From positions 62,001-126,000 of the forward strand of contig JACKPV010000026.1 in NCBI GenBank assembly GCA_024233305.1: a stretch of 64,000 nucleotides of DNA. The letters are read 5' to 3'. The position numbers and the translations under genes were made by a program. Below the pieces are notes generated by a model. The model was not told where the DNA came from and made no database searches. It saw only the letters and a program-made list of their open reading frames with translations. Shown here piece by piece: positions 1 to 8,326 of the stretch (positions are counted from its first letter, which is position 1; each line of letters starts with the position of its first letter). This DNA comes from Verrucomicrobiales bacterium. GTDB lineage: Bacteria > Verrucomicrobiota > Verrucomicrobiia > Limisphaerales > J093.

Positions 1-545
1 TCGAACGTATCGCGGCGCAGGGGGCGGTGCTGACCCAGTTTCCTTTCAACCGGCAGGCCGACCGGCAGACGTTTCCCATCCGCAACCGCATCGTGGCCGG
101 GATCACCTTGGGCACGCTCGTGGTCGAGGCGGGAATGAACAGCGGCGCGCTGATCACCGCGAACATGGCGGTCGAGAACGGGCGGCAGGTCTTCGCGGTG
201 CCCGGACGCATCGATTCACCGCAAAGCAAGGGTTGTCATGACTTGATCAAGAAGGGCGCCAAGCTCTGCGAGGGAGCCGAGGACGTGCTCGGCGAGTTCG
301 AGTACTTGTTTCCGCCGTCCAATCGGCCGTCCGGTCCGGACCCGGCCTCCGCCTTGCCGGCCATCGAACTCCTGCCCAACGAGGAACGGGTGCTGGCCGA
401 GGTGAACCATGCCGAGCGCACCATGGACGAGATCATTCAACGCGCCGGACTTCCGGCCTCCGCCGTGTCCGTGGCCCTGCTGGCGCTCGAGATGAAGCGC
501 CTCGTCCGGCAGCTTCCCGGCCGCCTCTTCGTCCGGGTGCGGTAA
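1..545 (+). CDS. dprA: DNA-processing protein DprA, 3' part
   Basis: The gene enters from the left edge and reads from position 3 to a TAA stop at 543-545, so only the C-terminal part (about 180 residues) is visible. It shows the core DprA/Smf Rossmann motifs: NRIVAGI, then SGALITANMA, then GRQVFAVPG, followed by a DLIKKGAKL-type segment. Residues after about 115 look like the C-terminal winged-helix domain found in many DprA proteins. DprA loads RecA onto incoming single-stranded DNA during natural transformation and acts in the cytoplasm. The N-terminal SAM-like region and start lie outside the window. The gene converges with the esterase gene downstream. Confidence 0.95.
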   Translation, partial: ERIAAQGAVLTQFPFNRQADRQTFPIRNRIVAGITLGTLVVEAGMNSGALITANMAVENGRQVFAVPGRIDSPQSKGCHDLIKKGAKLCEGAEDVLGEFEYLFPPSNRPSGPDPASALPAIELLPNEERVLAEVNHAERTMDEIIQRAGLPASAVSVALLALEMKRLVRQLPGRLFVRVR

Positions 546-663
546 GGCGCCAAGCTTGCCCCGATTCGGGGCGGAACGCCTCCCCCCACGTGGAGGAGGC
601 CCGGAGCACCGGACCTCGGTCGGAGCCGTGAGAATGCTCCGGCGGACCCTGCTCGGGTTGTAT

Positions 664-2646
664 CTACCGGGCCTTCTCGAACTCGGCGGCCTTGGTCTTC
701 TCCCAGGCTTGCTTGTCCGCCTGATACTGCCTCTCCAGACGCTCGATCACGGCGCGGGCCTCGCCGAGTTGACGCTCGGTGTCCGCGAGTTGCAGCTCCT
801 TGCGGAGCCGGTTGAGGCGATGGCGGCGTTGCCCTGCTTCATCCATCCCGGGCGGGGTGGGGAACCGGATCGGCGTTTCCTCGGCCAACCAGTCGTCACT
901 GCGTTGCGTGCCGAGCGGGACCTGACGGGTATTCACCAGGTTCGCCATCGGGTTGCGCGCCCAGGCGTAGCGATAGTGTTGTGGCGTGGCGACGAACGGA
1001 CTGGCCAGAACCAGGACGTTCCGCTGGTAGATCGGCTGGTTCCGGTTGTCCGTCGAACCGTCGGTATAATAGTCGATCCCGGCGGGAAAGAAGCGGCGGT
1101 CCTCGCCGGCGATGGCAAACCCCAGCATCTGCCCGTCGCTGTCGTCCCGGGTGCGGATCTCTGAACTCATCGTCAGCCGGAGCGTGCCGTCCACACGCTC
1201 GACCTTCTCGATCACCGGCGGCAACCAGTAGTCCGTGGCATCCCGTTCACCGAGGAGCCCGTACTGTGTCGCCAACGCCCATTTGGCCGCGCGTTCTCCA
1301 GCGGGGATCTTGATTTGCGGATGATACCAGCTCTTGCGCAGATCGTACGAACTGGCGAAACCCACCGCGTCGTCGCCGGCTTCCCGAAGCTCGCGGAACG
1401 TCTGGTACTGCGCCTCCCGAATCAGCGCGCCGATGTCGGTCATGGGCTCGACAAATCGTTCCCGGGTCTGGGGTTCGCCGTCGGTGCAGAGGGAGATGGT
1501 GCAGAACGGCAGCTTCGCGTCGCCGAAGGCCGCGCGCCAGGCCCGGATCATCGGGGCGAAGACCTGGTGGTACATCCGCGCGCCGGCTGAGCCCTCGAAA
1601 CAGTTGTTGTATCCCTGATGCCAAACCACCCCACGAACCGCCAGTCCTTCAAGCGGACGGATCACCGACGCGTAACAGTAGCCGGGGCGGTTGCGGTCGG
1701 CCGCCGGGCCGGGGCGCAGGTCGCCGGGCGGCTGACTGTCGGCGGGCATGGGATTCCCTTCGCGCGCGAGCCGTTCCTTCCGGGCTTCGAAGCTGGCAAT
1801 CCGCTGCTTCAGATCGGTCTCTGCGTCGTACGCGGCGATGCGTTCTTCCCAGTCCCGCAGCTTTGCCGCTGTCTCGCGGCCGCTGATCCCTCTCAGCACC
1901 GCTTCCGGCGTCCACGTCTCGACGGTCGTGCCGCCAATCGAGGCGTCGATCAGCCCGATGGGCACCCGGCTGGCCATGTGGATCCGTCGCCCGAACACGT
2001 AACCGATGGCCGAAAACTCGCGCACGGTTTCCGGTGAGCAAACGTCCCAGTCGCCCTTGCGGAAATGCCGGCCGAACCAATCGCTCCATTCGTGGAGCCG
2101 CTCGAAGCTCGGCACCGAATTGAACCCCTTGCCCTGGGGCATGGTGAGCAGGCGGATTTCCGGGAAGTTCGCCGAGATGATCTCGAGCATCCCGTCATCG
2201 ACCTTCTCGATCTCGAACTCCATGTTGCTCTGGCCGCCGAGCACCCAGACGTCCCCGACGAGGACGTTCTCCAGCCGCAGCGTTTGTTCCCGACCGGCAA
2301 TCGTCATGGTGGCCGGCATCGAACTGGCCGGGAGGGCCGGGAGGCTCGCCTTCCAGAAGCGGTCTGAACCGGCGGTGGTTTGCGCGGATTGCCCGGCAAA
2401 CGACACGGTGATCCCTTCGCCCGGAGCGGCCCAACCCCAGACCGCAATCGGCTTGTCGCGCTGGAGAACCATGTTGCTTTGAAACGCGTTGGCGACGCAC
2501 AGGCCTTCGCCGATGGCGGGGGCCTCGACGACGTCCGCACGGGGCATGGGTTGGCCCCGAGCCTGGGCGTGGAGGGCGGGCGCCACCAGAAGAAGTGACA
2601 GAAGGACAGGGAGGCGAAATGGCCGTGGGGGATGGCAGGTTCTCAT
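664..2646 (-). CDS. Sialate O-acetylesterase-like SGNH hydrolase with C-terminal coiled coil
   Basis: A 660-residue exported protein. The first 27 or so residues form a signal peptide ending near ALHAQA. The esterase domain carries the nucleophile motif GGQSNMEFE and, further on, the VVWHQGYNN block that matches the WxQGE(S)N block of sialate O-acetylesterases and carbohydrate acetylesterases. These enzymes remove O-acetyl groups from sugars, probably in the periplasm here. Residues from about 605 to the end are rich in R, E, K, Q and L and look like a coiled coil, which is unusual for the family and may mediate assembly or surface association. The gene is divergent from the FRG gene and convergent with dprA. 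The exact substrate cannot be read from sequence. Confidence 0.88.
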   Translation of the reverse strand: MRTCHPPRPFRLPVLLSLLLVAPALHAQARGQPMPRADVVEAPAIGEGLCVANAFQSNMVLQRDKPIAVWGWAAPGEGITVSFAGQSAQTTAGSDRFWKASLPALPASSMPATMTIAGREQTLRLENVLVGDVWVLGGQSNMEFEIEKVDDGMLEIISANFPEIRLLTMPQGKGFNSVPSFERLHEWSDWFGRHFRKGDWDVCSPETVREFSAIGYVFGRRIHMASRVPIGLIDASIGGTTVETWTPEAVLRGISGRETAAKLRDWEERIAAYDAETDLKQRIASFEARKERLAREGNPMPADSQPPGDLRPGPAADRNRPGYCYASVIRPLEGLAVRGVVWHQGYNNCFEGSAGARMYHQVFAPMIRAWRAAFGDAKLPFCTISLCTDGEPQTRERFVEPMTDIGALIREAQYQTFRELREAGDDAVGFASSYDLRKSWYHPQIKIPAGERAAKWALATQYGLLGERDATDYWLPPVIEKVERVDGTLRLTMSSEIRTRDDSDGQMLGFAIAGEDRRFFPAGIDYYTDGSTDNRNQPIYQRNVLVLASPFVATPQHYRYAWARNPMANLVNTRQVPLGTQRSDDWLAEETPIRFPTPPGMDEAGQRRHRLNRLRKELQLADTERQLGEARAVIERLERQYQADKQAWEKTKAAEFEKAR

Positions 2647-2715
2647 TAGCGGGCGCGCGAACAGGGTTCGATGTTACGACTCGGATGCCGGGGCCTCCGG
2701 CGAGCCACCCGGATT

Positions 2716-2741
2716 CGCCGGACCACGACTGCGGTCCGGCG
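2716..2741. other. Perfect 9-bp hairpin in divergent intergenic region
   Basis: CGCCGGACC and GGTCCGGCG form a perfect inverted repeat around an 8-base loop, between the divergent esterase and FRG genes. There is no T-run, so a terminator is unlikely. It could be an operator or a remnant of a palindromic repeat. The rest of the 266-bp gap shows nothing else recognisable. Confidence 0.4.
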
Positions 2742-2912
2742 GCCTGTCCGGGTGGCGGGGAGAGTTAACGGTGGATCGCGACAGAAGGCAACCCATGCGG
2801 TCCCGTGTCCCGGCCGCCGCAAGGCGGCAAAAGGAGCTGCGAGGCGTGCTTTCATCCCCGGCGCAGCGCAAACGGCTTGCGCGAGCGGACCCCGAGGGGC
2901 TACGAGAGCACC

Positions 2913-3719
2913 ATGACGCACGAGGCCTGGGATCCGCAGCGAACCGTGACGATTGAGTCGCTCTCGGACATCACCAGTTGGATCGAGCGGACGTATCCCG
3001 GTCCCTCGACGGTCTTCTTCCGCGGGCAGGGCGCGGATCGTCCGCTGCTGCCGTCCCTGGCCCGGCTGAGACCCCGGCGGGCGGGCCTGGACTTGCTGGC
3101 CACCGAACAGAAGCTGCTCCGCGCCTTCCAGCGCCGCAGTCTGCCTTTCTTGGAAATGCGGCCCGAAACGATCTGGGACTGGCTGGCCGTGGCCCAGCAC
3201 CACGGGTTGCCGACGCGCCTGCTGGACTGGTCGGTGAACGCCCTCTCGGCGGTGTGGTTTGCGGTCGAACGGCCGGCCAAAGCGGCCGATGACCCGAAGA
3301 GGCGCGGCGTGGTGTGGGCCTTCGCGACCAGGGAAGGTCCGGTCGAGGAGGGCGGCGATTTCGTTTCCGGAACCCGGAACGACGAGCCGAGCCGGGCCTT
3401 CTCGCTCGGCCGTTCGTGCGTCCTGGTTCCGCGCTATGTGTCGAAGCGGATCGTCGCGCAGGGGGGCTATTTCACGGTGCAGGCCAGCTTGCCGAAGGTG
3501 CCTTACTTTGTCGGGCTGGAGCAGGAGATGGCGTTCGCGGATCGATTGTGGAAGCTGGTCATCCCGGCGGAGCGCTTCCCAGCGATCCGGCATCAACTGA
3601 CGCGGATGGGAACCAACGCCATGTCGATCTACCCGGATCTCGTCGGCCTGTGCCGCGACATCAAGTGGCGGTACGCCCTGGCGGACGACGAGGTCGCCGC
3701 GGAACCGGGGCAGGCTTGA
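2913..3719 (+). CDS. FRG domain-containing protein
   Basis: A 268-residue soluble protein. The FRG domain is defined by the motif VFFRGQG near residue 30 and by QHHGLPTRLLDWS about 80 residues later, both present and intact. FRG proteins are of unknown biochemical function and occur often in defence islands and with mobile elements. I chose the ATG at 2913 because the upstream in-frame ATG at 2805 would add 36 residues with no domain match. No signal peptide is seen, so it should be cytoplasmic. It lies 31 bp upstream of the broken AAA+/release-factor-like gene in the same direction, which suggests the two were once co-transcribed. Confidence 0.85.
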   Translation: MTHEAWDPQRTVTIESLSDITSWIERTYPGPSTVFFRGQGADRPLLPSLARLRPRRAGLDLLATEQKLLRAFQRRSLPFLEMRPETIWDWLAVAQHHGLPTRLLDWSVNALSAVWFAVERPAKAADDPKRRGVVWAFATREGPVEEGGDFVSGTRNDEPSRAFSLGRSCVLVPRYVSKRIVAQGGYFTVQASLPKVPYFVGLEQEMAFADRLWKLVIPAERFPAIRHQLTRMGTNAMSIYPDLVGLCRDIKWRYALADDEVAAEPGQA

Positions 3720-3750
3720 CCGCCGCGGAGCGCATTCCTACCTTCGCCGG

Positions 3751-5384
3751 GTGAAGTTCCCCTTCACCTTCTACGTGCAAAAACACCCTGGCGGCGCGCA
3801 CACGGTCTCGCTCGTCGAAGTCCCCGAGATGGTCTCGCACGGCGTGAATCTGGCCCGTTGCCAGGAGGAAGTCCGGCGGGCGATGGTCCGGCGCATCCGG
3901 ACCGCGGACAGTTCCGAGATCCGCGGGTGGCTGGCTGGTCGCCGCTACGACGCGGAGATCATCGACACGGAGATCACCAGCTACGATGCCCGCCGCCGAT
4001 CCCGCAAGGACCGGCTGCCGGTGAAGTTCCTGGCCCTCATCACCGAGAACGAAGGCAGTCTGGTGGTCCGCCTGCCGAAACTCGGACTGGCATTTCACCT
4101 GCGCAGCCGGGAGCAACTGGCCGCCGCAACGCGGGAGGAACTCAACGCCTGGTTTCATGAGCGGTCCACCGACGAGGTGCTGAGCCACGCCTGGACGGGC
4201 AAGGAATGGACCGAACCGGCAAACCTCGAGGCGACGCCGCCATCGCCGGAGGAACGCGACCGCGAAGCGGACGCCAAGAGCCATTGGGCGCTGGGGCAGG
4301 CGGGCGAAAACCTGACGCAGCGTTGGGCCGGCGCGGGTTCGCCGCGCGCTTTCGGCATGGACGCGGCCATCGAGGAAGTGCTCGAGACCCTGGCGTCGGG
4401 CCGGCGACAGAGCCTGTTGCTGGTGGGCCCCTCCGGTGTGGGCAAGCCGCCGCGGACGACCGGTTCTATCAGCAGTCGGAGCCGGAAATCCGGACACGCA
4501 TGCGGCGGGCCTACCATCTGGACCGCTTGTTGCAGCGGCACCGGCAACTCGTCGACGAGGCGGAGTTCCTCGAAGAGATGACGGACGTTCTGGTGCGCGA
4601 ACGGGACGATCGTCCGTTTGGGGAGGTCGGGGAGAAGTTCGAGCAGCTCCTGCTCGCCTTTGATTTCCTCGACCTCGAACTCGCCACGGTCGGGGAAGGG
4701 GAGGGGGATCACGCCATTCTGGTTTTCCAGCGGTTGGGCGGGCAGGGCGCCAACCTCGGGGCCGCTGCTTGGTTGCGGACGGTGGCGATCCAGTACGCTC
4801 GGTGGTTCCATCGCAAGGGGTACACCTTCGAGTTCGGCCACATTCAATACCCCGAGAAACCGGAGGACGAACCGGAACTCCGCCTGCTGGCGTCCGAACG
4901 TGTGACGGAGGAGTTGGCGGCTTTCAGACAACTCCGCGCGCTCGGGCGCCTGGTCTGCTTCGTCGAGGCGAGCAATGTGCTCGGTTTCCTGCGCGGTGAA
5001 CAGGGACTGCATCGCTTTCGCGGCGCGCTGCACGAAGGCGATCCTGCGGCCTCGATGAGCCGGCTGGTCCGCGTGATCGTCGCGCCCGGCGAGCCCGGGG
5101 TGTCGCCGCATGATTGGTTCCACCGTCTGCTCGAACAGGCCCGGGAACAGCGCCGACGACGCGAATGCAGCTGGCCGGTCGCGCTTGAACTCGACGACGA
5201 ACGTGGGATCGACGAGGTCGTGCGCCTTTACACGCTCACCGACGAACGGCGCGGAGTGGAGGATCCCAGAACCGGCATCGAACTGCCGGACGTTCGGGAG
5301 GTTCTGGACGGCCACCTGGATCGGCTCGTGCTCGGCCATGTCCGCTCAACCCTCGCCGAGCGTCGAAACCGGACCCAGGAATAG
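3751..5384 (+). pseudogene. AAA+ ATPase / release-factor-like fusion gene, internally deleted and frameshifted
   Basis: The reading frame opens with GTG at 3751 and encodes about 215 residues of an uncharacterised N-terminal region, then a Clp-like P-loop, LLLVGPSGVGK, ending at about 4446. There the frame breaks. From about 4455 a different frame continues from DDRFYQQSEPEIR to a stop at 5384. This second part is clearly related to class I peptide release factors: a PCRF-like block (AILVFQRLGGQGANLGAAAW, then ARWFHRKGYTFEF), the RGEQGLHRF motif, and an RF2-like C-terminus (DPRTGIELPDVREVLDG). Walker B, sensors and the rest of the AAA+ module are missing, so a deletion with frameshift at about 4447-4454 is the simplest reading. 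The catalytic GGQ domain of true release factors is also absent. Translation in either single frame gives a truncated product. An assembly collapse is an alternative explanation. Confidence 0.75.
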
Positions 5385-5431
5385 CCTCGGGCTTCCTTGT
5401 GCCGGCGAGCGGCGACATCGGCGATGGTTCT

Positions 5432-5630
5432 GAGCCGTATCGATTCAGTCAATGGACCGCGGATGGGCACGGATGCCACGGATGGGGCGCGGCGCTGCCG
5501 CCATGGCGGAGAAGCCGGGAAACCTCACTAAATGGTGAGCCCGAGCCCAGGGCGCGCGATTCTGGTTTCCCTCAATATCCGTGCCCATCCGCGCCCATCC
5601 GTGGTGAATCCCACTGCATGGATTACGGCT
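5432..5630 (+). repeat. Dispersed repeat family 1, copy A
   Basis: A 199-bp element running from GAGCCGTATCGATTCAGTC to the tail GCATGGATTACGGCT. Both arms contain CGGATGGGC-type motifs in opposite orientation, so the element folds back on itself. Near-identical copies lie at 39924-40121 (same orientation) and 46481-46679 (inverted), and a truncated copy at 43517-43574. It contains no gene; open frames across it are chance. Its right end merges directly into repeat family 2 copy A. Confidence 0.9.
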
Positions 5631-5830
5631 GAGTCGTAACGATTCAGCAGCTCGTAGCCGCCGACGTGCAGTCGGCGCATGATTCGGCTGGGATAGGGCG
5701 GCCTGCCGCCGAGGCCGATGATTCACCGAAACGTGAGTGCTGATCGGAGAGGGCGAACCCGCGCAAGCCCTTGGATTTCAGCGCCGACTACACGTCGGCG
5801 GCTACCGCGGGTTGAATCGATACGGCTGAG
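5630..5830 (+). repeat. Dispersed repeat family 2, copy A (MITE-like)
   Basis: A 200-bp element with imperfect terminal inverted repeats of about 50 bp. The left end reads TGAGTCGTAACGATTCAGC followed by a GTAGCCGCCGACGTGCAGTC block; the right end is the inverse of the same sequence. Other copies are at 18808-18978, 32030-32220 and 37801-37998 (inverted), and decayed ends occur at 6650-6698 and 34582-34640. No coding capacity. The outer 16-18 bp are shared with family 1. Confidence 0.9.
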
Positions 5831-5949
5831 CGTCCAACCCGGCGACCAGGCGGCGGGCATCCACATCGGAACAAGCTGCCAAAGCGCCCATCAAGAAGCG
5901 CCGACCGATCCGTCCGGCGGAGGGTCGCCCGGTTTGTTTGTGGGGGAAC

Positions 5950-6027
5950 TGGTCGGGACGGTGAGATTCGAACTCACGACCTTCTGAACCCCATTCAGAC
6001 GCGCTAGCCAGGCTACGCTACGTCCCG
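5950..6027 (-). tRNA. tRNA-Pro (anticodon GGG)
   Basis: Read on the minus strand, the acceptor stem CGGGACG (from 6027) pairs with CGTCCCG before discriminator A and an encoded CCA (5950-5952). The anticodon stem TCTGA/TCAGA closes a 7-base loop ATGGGGT, giving anticodon GGG. The T-arm contains GTTCGAATC. The D-arm GTAGCGTAGCCTGGCTAGCGC is typical of bacterial tRNA-Pro. Confidence 0.95.
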
Positions 6028-6122
6028 ACCACGGGCTTGAGACTACCGGCGCGAACGGTGAATGCAACCCTGTTTTCGCAGGAACACCTTGGCATCCGCA
6101 GACCCCGGGCTAAGCTCCAGGC

Positions 6123-6536
6123 ATGAAGCCATTGAAATTGCCGTTGGTTGCCCTGCTGCTCGGGGTGGTCGGTTGCGGTCCGAAGGAGACCGCGAAGCAG
6201 CCCGCCGCCACCAACCAGACCGATTCCGCCAATCCCATCACCGCGCCGCTGGACTACGTGGGCGCCGTGGGTCGGGCGGCCCAGCACTCGGCGAAAGTCA
6301 TCGATACCGTGCAGATCAGCAACGCGATCCGTCAGTTCCATGCCGTGGAAGACCGGTATCCGAAGGACTTGGGCGAATTGGTCAGCTCGGGCTACCTCGT
6401 AAGCGTGCCTCAGATGCCCCCCGGGCAGCGGATCGAATACAACCCGAACACCGGGCAGGTCCGCGTGGTCCGTCAGTCCCCGCCGGCTCCGCCCGTTCCG
6501 GCCAACCGTCCATCCGGTCTGCCGGCGGCGCGGTGA
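6123..6536 (+). CDS. Small lipoprotein, unknown function
   Basis: A 137-residue protein starting MKPLKLPLVALLLGVVGCG: a short basic start, a hydrophobic stretch and a plausible lipobox with the Cys at residue 18, so it should be a lipid-anchored envelope protein. The middle section (QISNAIRQFHAVEDRYPKDL) resembles the helical segment seen in pseudopilin-like and other verrucomicrobial secreted proteins, where a run ending in YP(K)DLxEL is common. The C-terminus is rich in Pro and Ala. No enzymatic motif is visible and I do not recognise a named family. Confidence 0.7.
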   Translation: MKPLKLPLVALLLGVVGCGPKETAKQPAATNQTDSANPITAPLDYVGAVGRAAQHSAKVIDTVQISNAIRQFHAVEDRYPKDLGELVSSGYLVSVPQMPPGQRIEYNPNTGQVRVVRQSPPAPPVPANRPSGLPAAR

Positions 6537-6649
6537 ACCGTCAGCCCGCGCCAGGGTGAGAATTGCCGCCACCCTGTACCGCCTTCAAACCGGGAATCCC
6601 AGCCGAGTGCGGCGCGCCCTGGTCGCCGGCCGAGGGAACCCCGGCCTCC

Positions 6650-6698
6650 GCGCCCGACGAACGCCGGCGGCTCCGAGTCACTGGAGGCTCACGGCTCA
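6650..6698 (-). repeat. Decayed end of repeat family 2 starting at a stop codon
   Basis: On the minus strand the stop codon of the oxidoreductase gene (TGA at 6698-6696) begins the sequence TGAGCCGTGAGCCTCCAGTG, which continues with ACTCGGAGCCGCCGGCG. This aligns with the family 2 terminus TGAGCCGTAACGATTCAGTA plus ACTCGTAGCCGCCGACG. The rest of the element is no longer recognisable. Confidence 0.7.
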
Positions 6699-8039
6699 GA
6701 TCATTCGCGTCTGGCCGGGCACCGGGACGGGATAGCTGCCGTTGGCGCCAGGCACCGTGGGCGGCTCCATGCCGTCGTGGCAATCCTCGGGCGCCGGCGC
6801 ATGGAAGTAGTCCGACGCGTTGACGGCCTCCCAGCTAACTTCTTCGCCGGTGTAGCATGAGAGCTGGCCCATGATGGTGCTCATGGTGCTCTTGAACATG
6901 TAGTCGCCATTGTTCACCGGCTGGCCGCTCCGGATACCGGCGAACAGGCGGTCGTGCTCGATCTGGTAGGGGTCGACGTCGTGGGAGTCGTTGCTGGCGG
7001 GCTGCCAGCGCCAGTTGTTGTCGCCGCCCCAGATCCGACACGCCGTGACCGAAGCCTGCCCCTTGCTCCCGAGGATGATGCTCGAGGACTCGTTGTAGCA
7101 TCCGGTGGTGGTCCGGCAGAACGCGTAGACCCGAACCCCGCTGGCGAACTGGTAGATCACCGAGTGGTGGTCAAAGACGTCGCCGTAGATCGGCTCGATC
7201 ATCGAGGAACGCCCGCCCAGCCCGTGGCACTTCAGGGGTACCGGGTCCCCGAGCACCCAGCGGGCACGGTCCATGTTGTGAACCAGCGACTGCGGCACGT
7301 CGTCGCCCGAAAGCCAGCGAAAGTGATACTGCGTGCTGAACTGCCATTCGAGTTCGCTCAAGTCCGGCTTGCGTTCGGTGACGCCGTAGGGCGCGCGCAG
7401 GAAGTTCTCCTCGATGCTGATGACGTCCCCGATGGCGCCGTCGTGGATGCGCTTCACGGTCTCCTGATAACCGGGATGATAGCGGCTCTGGAGTCCCGAG
7501 ACGAGGCACAGGCCCTTCTCGCGCGCGAGTTCGGCGGCGGCCTGGAGCAGTTTCAGTCCGCGGGGATCGATGCCGTGCGGTTTCTCGACGAACACGTGGC
7601 GGCCGGCCCGGAGCGCGCTGATGGCGTGGAGCGGGTGGAATTTGGCCGCATTCGCGATGCACACCACGTCCGACGCCGCGATGACCTCTTCGTAGGCCTT
7701 GATTCCGGTGAAGCAGTTCTCGTTCGGCACCTGCACTTGGTCGGCGCGGTCCAGACGGGCCAGGTCGGCCTGGATCGCGTAACGGGCGTTGAAGACGCGG
7801 TCCTGGAAGATGTCGCACATCGCGACCAGGCGGGCGCCGCGATCGGCCTTCAGGGCCTGGGCGCCGGCCCCGGTGTTGCGGCCGCCGCAGCCGATCATGC
7901 CGACCTTGAGCACGTCACTGCCGGCGGCGTGGGCGGTGCGGGCAACATCCAGCACGCCCGCGGCAACCGCGGTCGTGGCCGTGGCGGTCGTCTTGAGAAA
8001 GGTCCGGCGGGAACTGGATACGGGAGGCTTTGCATTCAT
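6696..8039 (-). CDS. Gfo/Idh/MocA family oxidoreductase, Tat-exported
   Basis: A 447-residue protein with a twin-arginine signal (SSRRTFLKTTATA) followed by a hydrophobic stretch ending near ARTAHA. The Rossmann fold begins VGMIGCGGRNTG, and the EKPHGID segment (position of the EKP motif) lies in the NAD(P)-binding half. Proteins of this family oxidise or epimerise sugars and related alcohols with a tightly bound NAD(P). Exported versions are very common in Verrucomicrobiota and Planctomycetota, where they are thought to act on polysaccharide-derived sugars in the periplasm. It is a single gene; its stop codon coincides with a decayed repeat terminus. The specific substrate is unknown. Confidence 0.88.
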   Translation of the reverse strand: MNAKPPVSSSRRTFLKTTATATTAVAAGVLDVARTAHAAGSDVLKVGMIGCGGRNTGAGAQALKADRGARLVAMCDIFQDRVFNARYAIQADLARLDRADQVQVPNENCFTGIKAYEEVIAASDVVCIANAAKFHPLHAISALRAGRHVFVEKPHGIDPRGLKLLQAAAELAREKGLCLVSGLQSRYHPGYQETVKRIHDGAIGDVISIEENFLRAPYGVTERKPDLSELEWQFSTQYHFRWLSGDDVPQSLVHNMDRARWVLGDPVPLKCHGLGGRSSMIEPIYGDVFDHHSVIYQFASGVRVYAFCRTTTGCYNESSSIILGSKGQASVTACRIWGGDNNWRWQPASNDSHDVDPYQIEHDRLFAGIRSGQPVNNGDYMFKSTMSTIMGQLSCYTGEEVSWEAVNASDYFHAPAPEDCHDGMEPPTVPGANGSYPVPVPGQTRMI

Positions 8040-8326
8040 GGGGAGGCATTATGCAGATGGTGAGCCCGATGGCACGCAAAATTAGCAGGGCTTCAATGGG
8101 TGCACGCAGGGCGCTCCCGGCTTCACTGGGGCACCCTTCGCCCCGCTGGCGGACGCATTCCGGGCTTGGCTTTTCGGTGGCCCGAATTTACTCAGAGAAT
8201 CATGCAGACTGATGAACGATTGGATCCGCCCGCGATGCCGGGCCGGGCGCCCCGGATTTCCTCGGGCAAAGCGTCCGGGTCGGTGCTGGTGGGCGGGTTG
8301 CGGGCACGGCGGGGGAGGCGCCGGGC

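Noticed and set aside
4700..4800. GGQ tripeptide in the release-factor-like protein as a catalytic loop
   Set aside because: It falls in the PCRF-like block (LGGQGANLG), where normal release factors have a GG-x-E type turn, not in the missing peptidyl-hydrolysis domain.
5399..5987. Small open frames across the repeats before tRNA-Pro
   Set aside because: They fall inside repeat families 1 and 2 and recur at every copy; no coding features.
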